64,000 bases of DNA, from contig NC_005027.1 in the NCBI RefSeq assembly GCF_000196115.1, positions 6,878,001 through 6,942,000 on the forward strand, given 5' to 3'. Both the position numbers and the translations under genes were made by a program. The notes beneath the pieces are model-generated. The model saw only the letters and a program-made list of their open reading frames with translations, made no database searches and was not told where the DNA came from. Positions 9,773-20,300 of this stretch are shown piece by piece (the stretch's first letter is position 1; every line of letters begins with the position of its first letter). The DNA is from Rhodopirellula baltica SH 1. GTDB taxonomy: Bacteria; Planctomycetota; Planctomycetia; Pirellulales; Pirellulaceae.

Positions 9773-10367
9773 AAGGGGCACAGAGGCACAGGACCACAGT
9801 GATTCAGGGCACAGACAGATCAACGAGAACTGAACGAAGAAGTTATCCGAGAGGCAAAGTTTAAGGAGCGAATGGCGAGCACGTTTGAGGATTTGGAAGT
9901 TTGGAAACGAGGGTGCCGGTTGGCCGTCTCTGTTTACGAACTCTTAGCCGATTGCCGTGACTTTGGGCTCAAGGACCAGATGCAGCGAAGCGCCGTCAGC
10001 GTTCCGTCCAACATCGCAGAAGGTTATGAGCGAACACCCAAAGACTTCATTCGATTTCTCATCATTGCCAAAGGTTCCTGTGCCGAGCTTCGAACTCAAC
10101 TCTATATCTCGACTCGAATCAACTTGGTGTCAACGCAGCAGTCCGAAACGCTCATCGATGAAACAAAGCAGATATCGAAAATGTTGCAGGCCTTAATTAG
10201 CAACCGTCAGCAACAACTCACAAAGCAATGAGTGCGACCACGAAATATCAGACGCTTTGCGTCAACAACCAATGACCCCAACTCCAAATGAAGAAGCTAG
10301 AAGCTAACCGCTAGTAGCTTTACAAAAACCAAGCCTGTGGCCCTGTGAACCTGTGGCCCTTTTCACT
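9773..10367. repeat. Inverted CACAGG-rich repeats flanking the S23-type gene (R4, copies C and D)
   Basis: Copy C (9773-9815) follows the second pilB stop and copy D, inverted, ends at about 10367, just before the pilC ATG. Over about 30 bases, C and the reverse complement of D match at roughly 24 positions by eye. They enclose the gene at 9872-10231. Confidence 0.65.
9872..10231 (+). CDS. Four-helix-bundle protein, S23 / 23S-intervening-sequence family
   Basis: A 119-residue protein of the S23-type four-helix-bundle family, also called 23S rRNA-intervening-sequence protein and related to the Avd accessory protein of diversity-generating retroelements. Family hallmarks are FEDLEVWKRGCRLAVSVYEL at the start, then DQMQRSAVSVPSNIAEGYER and a terminal helix. 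The biochemical role is unknown; structures of relatives are pentameric helical bundles. AAGGAG lies 4-9 bases upstream of ATG 9872, a good ribosome binding site. It interrupts an otherwise continuous pilB-pilC order and is framed by inverted repeats, so it looks like a later insertion. No reverse transcriptase or variable repeat is nearby, so a DGR role is unlikely. Confidence 0.88.
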   Translation: MASTFEDLEVWKRGCRLAVSVYELLADCRDFGLKDQMQRSAVSVPSNIAEGYERTPKDFIRFLIIAKGSCAELRTQLYISTRINLVSTQQSETLIDETKQISKMLQALISNRQQQLTKQ

Positions 10368-10382
10368 TGAAGAAGCAATCCC

Positions 10383-11822
10383 ATGCCGACTTATACCTTT
10401 GAAGCGATGGACGCGACCGGACAAGAGATCCGGGACGAAATCGATGCGGCCAACGAGGACGAAGCCCAAACCACCATCCGTCAGATGGGCTACTTCGTCA
10501 CCAAAATCGCGGTCAAGAAACAAGCGGCCGGTTCCGCTGGGGCCGGAGGTGGCAAGAAGCGGCCCTTCGCCATGGGCGGTGCCAAGACCAAACATATCTG
10601 CGCGTTCACGCGTCAGCTGTCGATCTTGCAAGACGCTGGTCTGCCGATTCTGCGCAGCCTGAAGATCTTGGAAGGCAACCAGAAACCAGGCAAACTCAAG
10701 AATGCCTTGATGGATGTTTGCGACGAGATCGAAGGTGGGTCGACGCTGTCCGAGGCAATGGCAAAGTGCCCGAAGGTCTTCAGTCGGCTGTACGTCAACA
10801 TGATCAAAGCCGGTGAGGCCGGCGGTGCGTTGGAAACGATTCTCAACCGGTTGGCTGACTTCCTCGAGTCCGCTGAATCGTTGAAGCGAAAGGTCAAGGG
10901 TGCGTTGATCTACCCGGTCATCGTGGTCTTGGTCGCGACGTTGATTCTGACGTTCATCATGTTGTTCATCGTTCCGACGTTCGAAAAGATGTTCGACGAG
11001 TTCGGGTTGGATCTGCCGGCACCGACGGTGTTGTTGATCGCGATGAGCAATTACATCGCTGGGTATTGGTTCCTGCTGATCTTGATGCCGATCTGTGCGT
11101 TGATCCTGGTCAAGTTGATGAGGAAATTCAAACAGGGGCGGATCGGATTTGACATGTTCATCATCCGCGTGCCCATCTTTGGCACGTTGATCGAAAAGAA
11201 CATCTTGGCTCGGACGACGAGGACGTTGGGGACACTGATCAGTTCCGGTGTGCCAATTTTGGAAGCCCTCAACATCACGCGAGAGACGGCGGGCAACGCC
11301 ATGTTCGAGCGAATGTTCACCGGGGTCAGCAACCAGATCCGCGAGGGGGAAGTGATCAGCAAGCCGCTGAAGGAATACTCGGTGTTGGGATTCCACCCGA
11401 TGACCGCGGTGTTCTGGGCTTTGTTTGGATCGTTCCCCGGCATCATGGTCATGAGCGTCGCGTTGACCGCAAAGGGCGGCAAGCTGGATGACGGCACCAT
11501 GGTTGAGATGCTGACGTTCATGTCCAGTTACATGATCATTGGTGGAGCCGTGCTGTGTGTTTTGTTTTACCTGACGAAGATCAAAGGCCGCGTGGTGGAT
11601 GACCTCGTGGTGAACATGGTCGACGTGGGGGAAGAAACCGGCGAGCTCGACACGATGCTTTACAAGGTAGCCGACACCTATGACGAAGAAGTCCGGATCA
11701 TGACCGACGCACTGACCGCGTTGATGGAGCCATTGATGATCGTGTTCCTCGGGGTCGCGGTCGGTTTCATCGTGATCAGTTTGTTCATGCCATTGGTCGA
11801 GTTGATCTCGGGCTTGAGTTAA
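10383..11822 (+). CDS. pilC: Pilus / type II secretion inner-membrane platform protein PilC/GspF, with an extra insertion
   Basis: A 479-residue polytopic inner-membrane platform that the PilB ATPases act on. Two GspF domains are visible: residues about 75-200 (AFTRQLSILQDAGLPILRSL, VYVNMIKAGEAGGALETIL-like) and a second about 275-475 (TRTLGTLISSGVPILEALNI and MVDVGEETGELDTML). Transmembrane segments are near 175-200, 215-245 and 450-475. Between EVISKPLKEYSVLGFHPMT (about 324-340) and VVDDLVVNMVDVGEE (from 404), where the family normally runs straight on, there are about 65-75 extra residues with two more hydrophobic stretches (about 341-365 and 380-398). The reading frame is intact across it. 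The usual family length is near 400. Confidence 0.92.
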   Translation: MPTYTFEAMDATGQEIRDEIDAANEDEAQTTIRQMGYFVTKIAVKKQAAGSAGAGGGKKRPFAMGGAKTKHICAFTRQLSILQDAGLPILRSLKILEGNQKPGKLKNALMDVCDEIEGGSTLSEAMAKCPKVFSRLYVNMIKAGEAGGALETILNRLADFLESAESLKRKVKGALIYPVIVVLVATLILTFIMLFIVPTFEKMFDEFGLDLPAPTVLLIAMSNYIAGYWFLLILMPICALILVKLMRKFKQGRIGFDMFIIRVPIFGTLIEKNILARTTRTLGTLISSGVPILEALNITRETAGNAMFERMFTGVSNQIREGEVISKPLKEYSVLGFHPMTAVFWALFGSFPGIMVMSVALTAKGGKLDDGTMVEMLTFMSSYMIIGGAVLCVLFYLTKIKGRVVDDLVVNMVDVGEETGELDTMLYKVADTYDEEVRIMTDALTALMEPLMIVFLGVAVGFIVISLFMPLVELISGLS

Positions 11823-11969
11823 GCAGCCAAATTGAAACAGCCCGACCGGCGCGAGAGTGCCGGTCGGTCGACGAGACAAACCTTTTTCAACCTCATCCGC
11901 ACCGCGTCGGTTTCGCTCCATGAGTGGAACGGACAACCGCCAGCACCATTCCCCGTTCCGAGAGTAGCG

Positions 11970-13277
11970 ATGAACGCTCGAACCAATCTCCATCAGCCCG
12001 CCCGCGTGGCACCCACCACCCGCTCCGCCTTCACCCTGGTGGAAATGCTGGTGGTGATCGGGATCATTGGCATCTTGTCGGCGATCCTTATACCGGCCAT
12101 CACCGGTGCGATTGGCACTGCTCGCGACACTGCGATCCGAATGGAAGTCGATGTGATCGACCAAGCTCTGGCCGCCTACAACCTGAAATATGGTGACTAC
12201 CCACCGGACTTCTATCAGTGGAAAGATGTTGAGCGACACTTTCGAACAGCATTTCCAGACATCAACGACACTGAGTTGCGGATCCTCGCCCAGTTCACTC
12301 ACGTGAATGATTCGTTGGCGCGTTGTGGTGGTAGCGGCGTGACCGATCCGCGAACTAGTTCAGCGTTTGCTCACTATCCCCATGCGATGGATCGCGCGGA
12401 GGCATTGGTGTTTTGTCTCGGTGGTTATTCCAGCGACAAGAAACGCCCATTCACCGGACAAGGTGGTCCGTTGGCATTGGTTGCCTCGGCCAGCTATCCG
12501 ACCACCGCATCAGACACTGACTACCAGTTGTTTCAGTTTAATTCTGATCGTGACAATGCTTTCTTCGACTTTGGGTCGGCTCGGAACAGCGTCATCGTTG
12601 TCGATGGCAGTGGGACATTCAATCCGCTGGGGCTGGCCGCTCCATACGCGTATTCCGACGACGAGAGCGTTGCAAATGCTTTGGGATTTGCTCAATTGCC
12701 GGATCCCTTTCCCGTTGCGTTTCCTGGCGTGAGTGAACTGCCGGTCGCATACTTTTCTGCGGACAATTACCAGTACGCACTGGGGAGTGCCGCTCAAGGA
12801 AGTTGGGCTTGGCAACAAGCTGGATCGAAACACCTGATGAATGTCTATTCGCCACCGGGTGACTTGCAAGATGTGGGCGCAGCTCAGGTTTTTGTCTCCG
12901 CTCAACAAGACACAACGCCGAAGTCAACGCTTGCTGGACTGCCTGTGGTAGCTGCTGGAGCTTACGAGTTCGTGGAACCCAAACGCTTCCAATTGGTATC
13001 GGCAGGAAGGGATAACCACTTTGGCGGGATCTTTGTACCGCAAGGATCGGGTTCGTATGTCACGGCCTTACCAATGTTCACGACTGGTCAGTTTTACAAC
13101 CCGTTCGGACTTCCGGCTGCAATCAGCGGGACGCCAGCAAACCTGTCGAGTGTTGATAGGTATCAGGACGGTTATGCCTACGAAAAGATGGGCGGGTCGT
13201 CGCCGTACACCACCCGGCCAATGCTGGACAATATCACTAACTTCTCGACTTCGACACTCGATTCGGACCTTCCATAG
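11970..13277 (+). CDS. Type II secretion GspG-like major pseudopilin / prepilin
   Basis: A 435-residue prepilin-like protein. After a 26-residue leader, RSA^FTLVEMLVVIGIIGILSAIL is a class III (type IV prepilin) signal with Glu+5 and a hydrophobic alpha1 helix; the -1 residue is Ala rather than Gly. YNLKYGDYPPDFYQW resembles the GspG region after the helix. The remainder is an unrecognised large globular part rich in Ser, Ala, Tyr and Phe. ATG 11970 is chosen because it gives a normal leader length; the frame extends upstream to 11832. It is the first of six prepilin-like genes read in one direction, so it is probably co-transcribed with pilC, 147 bases upstream. Confidence 0.85.
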   Translation: MNARTNLHQPARVAPTTRSAFTLVEMLVVIGIIGILSAILIPAITGAIGTARDTAIRMEVDVIDQALAAYNLKYGDYPPDFYQWKDVERHFRTAFPDINDTELRILAQFTHVNDSLARCGGSGVTDPRTSSAFAHYPHAMDRAEALVFCLGGYSSDKKRPFTGQGGPLALVASASYPTTASDTDYQLFQFNSDRDNAFFDFGSARNSVIVVDGSGTFNPLGLAAPYAYSDDESVANALGFAQLPDPFPVAFPGVSELPVAYFSADNYQYALGSAAQGSWAWQQAGSKHLMNVYSPPGDLQDVGAAQVFVSAQQDTTPKSTLAGLPVVAAGAYEFVEPKRFQLVSAGRDNHFGGIFVPQGSGSYVTALPMFTTGQFYNPFGLPAAISGTPANLSSVDRYQDGYAYEKMGGSSPYTTRPMLDNITNFSTSTLDSDLP

Positions 13278-13324
13278 AACCTGTTATCGCATCAGTCATT
13301 CGCCACTCGGCAAAGCCTTTTCTT

Positions 13325-14548
13325 ATGTTTTCTAAAACCTCCAATCGCAACGCATTCACCTTGGTTGAGGTGCTGGTGTCATTCGTGATCATCAGCGTCA
13401 TCAGCGGAATGGTGGCGATCGCTTTGTCCGGAGCCCAGCGACAGGCTCAGGACACACGTGCGAAGGCAATGATCGACCGATTGAATCTTTCGATCTTGAG
13501 ACTTTACGAGGACGAATCTCAAAGGCGCGTCGCTATGCCGGGCAATGTTCGGGATGGTGAGGCGGTGAGTCATGCTCAGCTGATCTTTAAACGAGACTGG
13601 CTGCGAGCGATCTTGCCAAACAACAAGGCTGACATGGATGTCGGTTCAGGTCGAAGCGGTGCTCCGAACGTTGCGCCTATTCCGTACCGGACCAACGCAG
13701 TTGAACCGCCGGTGGCTCCTGCGGTCGCTCCCGAAAATTCCCGTGCGTTGGCATCTCAGCGTTATCGTCAACGTGTGATGCGAACATTGAATGTCGGGAC
13801 ATGGGCCGCGGCTTGGGATCTTTGGACTCCTGAGCATCAAAGTGCCGAATGCCTTTATCAGATCTTCGCTTCTTCAACACTCGATGGGGAGCCGTTGCTG
13901 AAGCAGTTGAGGACACGTGATATCGCGGACACAGACGAAGATGGGATGCCTGAAATTGTTGATTCCTGGGGTGTCCCACTTCTTTGGATGCGTTGGCCCA
14001 CGGGGTTCTATTTGAAGAACCGTTGGGCTGCAGACGAATCTGATTCAACCGCTTGGCCAACCGTAGGTGAACTTGCCGCGATCATTCGCAATCGCGGAGA
14101 TGATCCGTTGGACTTGCTTCGAATGGATCCACGCTATCGGTCAGAGTACGACTACGATTTGGCGTCGACGACCAATGATTTGGTCGATCCGAGAACGAAC
14201 AGCAATAGCATCATGGTCGACAAGCTCACCTACGCGGTGCGACCGATGATTGTGTCCGCCGGAAGTGACGGTGAGTTTGATCTCGTAACCTCAGGTCCTG
14301 GGACTGGCCGTGAGACGGTTGGGGACGACTTCGTTGCAAGCCTACGCGTCGCGGACGCGCGGGATGGTAGCGTGCGACAATTCAATCGAGCTGTCTTCTT
14401 TCCTGATCCGTTCTTCACCTTGAACGTCGTGGGGACTGGGGCGGATTCCCCACGCCCACTTCTTCAGCGACTAGGGGCGGTTTCCGATGTCAACGGAGAC
14501 AGGACGGACAATTCAGCTGACAACATTTATCCAGTACTGGGGTTCTGA
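13325..14548 (+). CDS. Prepilin-like minor pseudopilin
   Basis: A 407-residue protein with the short leader MFSKTSNRNA followed by FTLVEVLVSFVIISVISGMVAIAL, a type IV prepilin signal with Glu+5. The globular part has no family I recognise; it carries ESQRRVAMPG and several Asp-rich stretches (DTDEDGMPEIVDSWGVPLLW). The stop is 2 bases before the next gene's ATG, so the two are almost certainly translated from one message. By position it may be a GspI/H-type tip component. Confidence 0.82.
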   Translation: MFSKTSNRNAFTLVEVLVSFVIISVISGMVAIALSGAQRQAQDTRAKAMIDRLNLSILRLYEDESQRRVAMPGNVRDGEAVSHAQLIFKRDWLRAILPNNKADMDVGSGRSGAPNVAPIPYRTNAVEPPVAPAVAPENSRALASQRYRQRVMRTLNVGTWAAAWDLWTPEHQSAECLYQIFASSTLDGEPLLKQLRTRDIADTDEDGMPEIVDSWGVPLLWMRWPTGFYLKNRWAADESDSTAWPTVGELAAIIRNRGDDPLDLLRMDPRYRSEYDYDLASTTNDLVDPRTNSNSIMVDKLTYAVRPMIVSAGSDGEFDLVTSGPGTGRETVGDDFVASLRVADARDGSVRQFNRAVFFPDPFFTLNVVGTGADSPRPLLQRLGAVSDVNGDRTDNSADNIYPVLGF

Positions 14549-14550
14549 TC

Positions 14551-15792
14551 ATGTTTATTGCAAAGATGAGAAGAGTCGCTCTTCGTGCTGGGTTTACGCT
14601 TGTCGAATTGATGATTGCACTCGCGATCATCACCCTGTTGACCAGCATTGCTCTTCCAACAATCAAGAATACGCTTCGTGAACAGCAAGTGTCTCGTTCG
14701 GCAACATTGTTGCAGTCTGTGATCGAAGAAGCACGAGCAAGATCGATTGCGACAGGTGGTGGAGGTGGCATCATCATTGATCGCATTGGTGGGCGAGGCC
14801 CTCTCGATCGAAGCCAAGCCATTCGCATGCGTTTTGCGACGACCCCAGCTCCCTATTCGGGTGAAGGCTTAGGAACTCGAGGTTTGATCTCTGTCGGATT
14901 CGACCCTGCGGGAGTGGAGTTTGACACGGTGACAATGTTGGTTCCCGGTGAGGCATCTCAGTTGTTGCGTTCTGCACGAGACATAAGCGTCAATCCGAAC
15001 AAGCGGACGCTCATCAATCCAGGCGACATTGTGCAGCTCGGTGACAACGGTATGCCCGCGCAGATTACTGGTATCGGCCTCACCGGAACGAGCGATGTCT
15101 TATTAACGTTGCAGAGGATTGAGGCAAACGCCAATTTTCGTCGTTTTCACAATCAAGAGGTTCCGTTCCGTATTCTTCGTTCGCCTACGCCTGCGATCGC
15201 GATGCCAACTGAGCTGTCACAGGGGGCAACGATTGATCTAACCAGTTCCGGGATTGGTCGCTTTGGCAACGAGTTTTCGCCAATGGAGATCGAAGGCAAC
15301 TATGTCGACTCAACGGCGTTGCCGTTCACCGTTGCCACGAATCGATCACAAGTCGTTGACTATGGTTCGATTTGGATTTTGTTTGGAGCACGAGGAGAGG
15401 TCAGTCGAGTGCTGGCAACTCAGCGAGTGAGTGGTGCTCTGTTGCTGCAGGAGCTTCCGGTCTTGGGTGACATTCACTTTCTAGTGGGCCGTTCGGGTGA
15501 CCTGAAGGTGGATCCGAATGACCAACTTGAAGACACCGACGGCTCACCGTTTGCGGATGATGCAGATGACGGAACGACGCCGTTGCTTAGCGATGAAAGT
15601 ATTTGGGTGACCATTAAGTCACGCAATGGTGAAGTGGTGGCGTCGTCTTGGACCAATCCTTTCGTGAATCAGGCTCAGATGATCCCGCCGGGACCGCCTA
15701 GCAACAATGCCAACCAGCGATTGCGAATTCGGTCAGTGATCGGAGCCGCTCGCACGGCTGCGGTCGAAGCTCGTGACTTGGGGTCGAACTGA
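14551..15792 (+). CDS. Prepilin-like minor pseudopilin (GspH/GspI type)
   Basis: A 413-residue protein with leader MFIAKMRRVALRAG and then FTLVELMIALAIITLLTSIALPTI, a classical prepilin signal with Gly-1 and Glu+5. REQQVSRSATLLQSVIEEARARSIATGGG after the helix resembles the helix-to-globule junction of GspH-like pseudopilins. The rest is not assignable. Its TGA overlaps the ATG of the next gene by one base (ATGA arrangement at 15790-15794). Confidence 0.82.
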   Translation: MFIAKMRRVALRAGFTLVELMIALAIITLLTSIALPTIKNTLREQQVSRSATLLQSVIEEARARSIATGGGGGIIIDRIGGRGPLDRSQAIRMRFATTPAPYSGEGLGTRGLISVGFDPAGVEFDTVTMLVPGEASQLLRSARDISVNPNKRTLINPGDIVQLGDNGMPAQITGIGLTGTSDVLLTLQRIEANANFRRFHNQEVPFRILRSPTPAIAMPTELSQGATIDLTSSGIGRFGNEFSPMEIEGNYVDSTALPFTVATNRSQVVDYGSIWILFGARGEVSRVLATQRVSGALLLQELPVLGDIHFLVGRSGDLKVDPNDQLEDTDGSPFADDADDGTTPLLSDESIWVTIKSRNGEVVASSWTNPFVNQAQMIPPGPPSNNANQRLRIRSVIGAARTAAVEARDLGSN

Positions 15793-17354
15793 TGATGAAT
15801 TCGTTGAATCAAAATCGAACACGGTGCCGCAACCTTATGAACCGAAATACTTTGATTCGTGGTTTGCGTGGTGGCGTGACGCTAATGGAAACAGTGTTTG
15901 CCATGGGGGTCATCCTGACAGGACTGTTGGGACTCGCTGCTTTGATTCCGATTGCATCTGACAATGCTAAGTCAGCGATGGAGTTGGATCGTAGTATCAG
16001 TGAATCGACAGCGGCAGCAGCAATTGGTGCTGCCCAGAAATTCCATGACCTCGATAAGTTGGTGATCTATTACAAACCCGTTTCGACTTCGCCCGGAGCA
16101 CCTGGCGAAACACTAACCGGCCAGGTCCTGTCGATTCGCGATGCGATGATTGTTGGCGGTTTTCCAAGCGAGGAAAAGGAAAAGCTGAGCTCGCCTGGTT
16201 ATGGTCATCCCGATTCGAAGGCAGGGATTCAGGCCGGGATTTGCATTGACCCGTTGGGGATGCCTGATCTTCGAACATTGCTTCCTGGCCCCTCCACTCC
16301 AGCGAATGGGAACTATGCGGACAACGTTTCAGCAAGTCCTTTTGCCGCGACGGCCAACACTGATTCGGCTTATGACTTCAGCCGATTCCCCTACTACAAC
16401 GAGCGGTACAAGATTCTCACGCCTCCAAATGATCCGGTCAGGGCGTCCAATGGGCCAGTCGCATCAGGCCCGGTTCCACCGAACCGGCCACAGATGCCGT
16501 TCCCAATGTCGCCGCGAATGTGGAGAGCAACATTGCGATCAGAAATGTTTGCTGAAACAACTCCCGTGTACCGTCATCAAATTATCAGTCGCGCCTACGC
16601 CGAACACGTTTTCCGAGGTTCAGGTGGACTGTCCGTGGTTGATGGCAGCAAGCCTTCGGATCCAGCTTCGGTTCTGTTGACCAAGACAGTGATGACAAGT
16701 GGTGTGACAACGGATTCAGGGACGACCAATTCAAGCGAGTACACCTGGTTTGCGACATTGGTTCCACCGTTTTTGGGTGGCAATAGTTATCGCCAATCAA
16801 TCGTTGTTGTTCGCCAGCGTTCCCTTGAAGTGCCTCAGCGACTGGATGACCCGCTTGCACTGCAGAAACGCAGTTATGCGGCTGATGATTCGGATGACAA
16901 TCCTCGCGGCGAACGAATCGCTTGGGTTGGGAATTGGATTGGTTTTGTCGGCGGTGCCGGCGGTGAGGTGGAACTTTATGGTTCTGCTTCCGTTGACTCC
17001 GAAATCCGCACGGGTGAATGGGTGATGCTGTCTCGTCAGCCACACCAAGTCGGTGGCGGTCCATTGACGCTTGGTATGTCCGCCCAAGGCCCAGCCGTTC
17101 ATCGGTGGTATCGAGTATTGCGAGTTGATGAGCCACAGTATGGTTTTATCAACGGTGGAGGTTTTGGAGCTGGCTGGAATGATTCAGACAGCAACACGAA
17201 CCCAGAAGTCTGGCGTCGCACAGTGACTTTGGACGGTCCTGATTGGACCTTCCAGGATGAATCAAGCGGCAATGTAACTCACATCGACGATACCTACTGC
17301 ACGATTGTCAGTGGGGCTGTGTCGGTAGTCGAATCAGAGGTGGTAATCGAATGA
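15792..17354 (+). CDS. Prepilin-like minor pseudopilin
   Basis: A 520-residue protein with an unusual prepilin signal: LRGG^VTLMETVFAMGVILTGLLGLAALIPIAS keeps Glu+5 but replaces the normal Phe+1 with Val. The start at 15792 overlaps the previous stop; ATG 15795 and a later Met (MNRNTLIRG) would also leave a leader before the cleavage site. The globular domain is not recognised. It ends with a 4-base ATGA overlap into the giant gene at 17351, implying translational coupling. Confidence 0.78.
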   Translation: MMNSLNQNRTRCRNLMNRNTLIRGLRGGVTLMETVFAMGVILTGLLGLAALIPIASDNAKSAMELDRSISESTAAAAIGAAQKFHDLDKLVIYYKPVSTSPGAPGETLTGQVLSIRDAMIVGGFPSEEKEKLSSPGYGHPDSKAGIQAGICIDPLGMPDLRTLLPGPSTPANGNYADNVSASPFAATANTDSAYDFSRFPYYNERYKILTPPNDPVRASNGPVASGPVPPNRPQMPFPMSPRMWRATLRSEMFAETTPVYRHQIISRAYAEHVFRGSGGLSVVDGSKPSDPASVLLTKTVMTSGVTTDSGTTNSSEYTWFATLVPPFLGGNSYRQSIVVVRQRSLEVPQRLDDPLALQKRSYAADDSDDNPRGERIAWVGNWIGFVGGAGGEVELYGSASVDSEIRTGEWVMLSRQPHQVGGGPLTLGMSAQGPAVHRWYRVLRVDEPQYGFINGGGFGAGWNDSDSNTNPEVWRRTVTLDGPDWTFQDESSGNVTHIDDTYCTIVSGAVSVVESEVVIE

Positions 17355-20300
17355 GTCGCGAAACCCCTCTGCCCTCTCTCTTCTCTATTCGTAATGACCT
17401 GCCTCCAAATGCAGGGAGTACACACATGACTCAAAAGAACAAACTATCGACACCGGTCGGCTTTTGCCCACCGGATCAACGCTCGGGGATCGTGTTGCTC
17501 GTCGTCCTTGGGATGCTGACTCTCTTCAGTGTTCTCGGTGTCAGCTACCTCGTTTTTACATCCCGTCAACGCAGCGCAGCGTACAGCATCCAGCGTTCGG
17601 AAGCGGCTGACCTGGACGGTGCGAAGTTTGTCGACGACGCGATTAAGAAAATTCTCGTCGGTGCTACAGGTCCAGAGTCGTCTCTTTGGGGGCACGATCT
17701 GCTGGGTGACCTCTACGGGATGCGAGATGCCATCGAAGCCAGCGTCGCACCCGTTGATACTTATATACGGTCGGCTACGAGCCGAGATGATCTCGCTCCT
17801 GCTTCCCTACTCGGCGGGCAGTTTATACGTTTTCCGACGCTTCTTTACCTTGAGTCACCGCACCAAGCAGGCGCCGCGGCGGCGTATCCGCTGACAGTGG
17901 CTGGGGTCAATGATTATCTGTCGGATTATCCGCATCGTCGAAATGACAATGAGCCGACAAGACGCTACCCAGGCTATGGGGGAACTGTCACGCAGTTGCC
18001 CTTGGATCCCACCAACTATGTAACTCCAAACTTTCCGCATGATGATGAGTTGAATGGTCGGTTGCTCACCTTTCTCGGTGGGCCTCTCGAAGGTTTGACA
18101 TTCTCGGTCGCCCGGTACTTCGGGGATCACCGAGGTGCACCTTACGGCCGAGATCAATTGTCCGGCCAAGTTGTGATCGATATCCGTGATCACAAAAATT
18201 CCCCGGTTACCGTTGGCGATGTAACACAGTCGCTGGCCGAATGGTTGGCTGACCCGGCATTCCGAGTCGATCGTTTGTTTTATGACTACGATTCCAATCT
18301 GGCGTCTTTGCCGAACGGAGCGTTGCCTTACGCTCGCTTCTACATGAATGGTCGGATTTTGAATGGGCCTGGGCTTGGGTGGGACCGCCCTCGTCGGCAA
18401 TTCAATCCGTTAGGAGGCGTCAATCAGCTGATGGGAATGGACCGCCTACGCACCGTTGGAACAAATAACCCGCTCCGCCCCTTCAACTTGAACGAAGTCG
18501 TTTCGACCGATTTAAACATTACTCGGATTGAAAAAGGTGTTGCGAGCAACATGGAAGCGATGCCGGTGACAGGCATCCCCTATGAAGTTCCCGATGGCCC
18601 GTTCGACCCAAATGATGACATCGCTTGGCCAACTTTGGGTTTGCAGCAACTGCCACTTCGCCGTGGTTCGGATGTGCCTGTCGCATTGCAAGGTCACTAT
18701 GCAATTCATCGTTTGGCACGCGATGAGTTTGCCACAACGCCTTTGGAATCGTTTCTCCAGGATTTGCCGCCCGGCGACACTGACGAACCGTACGATGCGC
18801 CCGATTTTAATAACATGTGGCTCAGCTACATGCCAACCGATTCGATTCTTGGCGAGGCTGCGCCGTCGTTCGTGCGTCCTGGATTGTTGAATTGGATCAT
18901 CAACAATCAAGACGGGACAATGGATACGGTTCGCTTGCAGCGAATGTTGGTGGCAATGCAGCGATCAACACTCCGGCCGTTGCCAATTGAAAATGACCCA
19001 ATGGTTCCTGCTGCTGTCGCAGATCGGGGAGTGGGGGTCAAACGTCTGGATTACTCGAAGTTCACCGGAAGCAATAACACTCCCGGATTGAATCAGCCCA
19101 TCGATTTCAATAATCCAAGTCTTGCCGAAGTGCTTGCGATTGCTCGTGCATTGGCAGGACGCGACGATGATGGCGACGGTGTCATTGATTCATGGGATGT
19201 CGACAACAACGGTGACGGTGTTGTCGATGGAGTATGGATCGATGCGGGGCTGCCGCTGACACAAAGTCGCGAAGGACAGCTCATCAAGCCTTTGGTCAGC
19301 TATTTGGTTGAAGACCTCGGCGGACGAGTGAACGTCAATTTGGCGGGGAACATTGCTCAGGCAAGAAACGCGATCACGAATGATTTGGCTGGAGCTGTTC
19401 AGCACCTCGCTCCGATTTCGCAGCCTACGAGCAATGCGGTGAAATCGCCCGCCCGGGTGTACACGCAGGTTCCCGCACCGCCGAACCGCGGTTACCTGTT
19501 GGAGACCGGTCTCCCAAGCGGCTGGGGTTATGGTCCAGCTGAGATCGATATCCGAGCCTTGTTCACACCTATCGGTACGACTCCGATTTCGGTCACCGAA
19601 CGAACTCCTTTGGCGAGTTACAACGCTGACAATTTGATGCGCGGACCGCAGCGATTGCTCGGTGAACGTCTTGGCGTTTTCTCCAGCGTTGTCGGTCGTG
19701 CTCGTGCCTACGCAGATATGGGAGATACGGGTTATGGACGAGTCGTTGCAGTGCCTGGGTATCTCGTTGATCCGATAACTGGAAATGGGAATGACTTCCT
19801 GGGTACGCTTCGGAATCCCAATCGTCCAAACCTTCATCAAGTCATCAATCCGCAAGGTCTGCCAGTCGATGCTTATGGCCGAGGTGCGATCGGTCTTGGG
19901 GTGAACGGTGAGTTGGTTGTTGGGGGGACGTCGTCGATCGTATCCAATGGCGGTGCTGCGGCAGGTGATTCATTTGACGACCCTTACGAGATGGATCTCA
20001 CCGCTTCGAGTGAGCCAGATAAGCCCTATACCTTTGCCGATTTGGAGCCACTGCTTCGATTTGATTCGTTTGACCGTGATATGCTGTCAGATCGAATCAT
20101 TGAGTTGATCGAAGATTATCACAACAATCCTGACCTCGACGGAAACGGTACCGTTACCACCGCTGAGTATGAGTCACTGCAAGGATTAAGGAAGGCATTG
20201 GCTGACTCCATGACGACTCATTCGGTTAGCGCCGCGACGGTCAAAGGAAGTTTGCCACCAGAGTTTTTCGAAGACACAACGATGGCTACTTCGGCATCTA

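Noticed and set aside
9764-10382. Diversity-generating retroelement around the S23/Avd-like gene
   Set aside because: No reverse transcriptase, template repeat or variable repeat is found nearby.
10320-12302. 660-codon open frame on the - strand
   Set aside because: It is antisense to pilC and the first pilin gene; the His/Gln/Asp-rich sequence has no family character.
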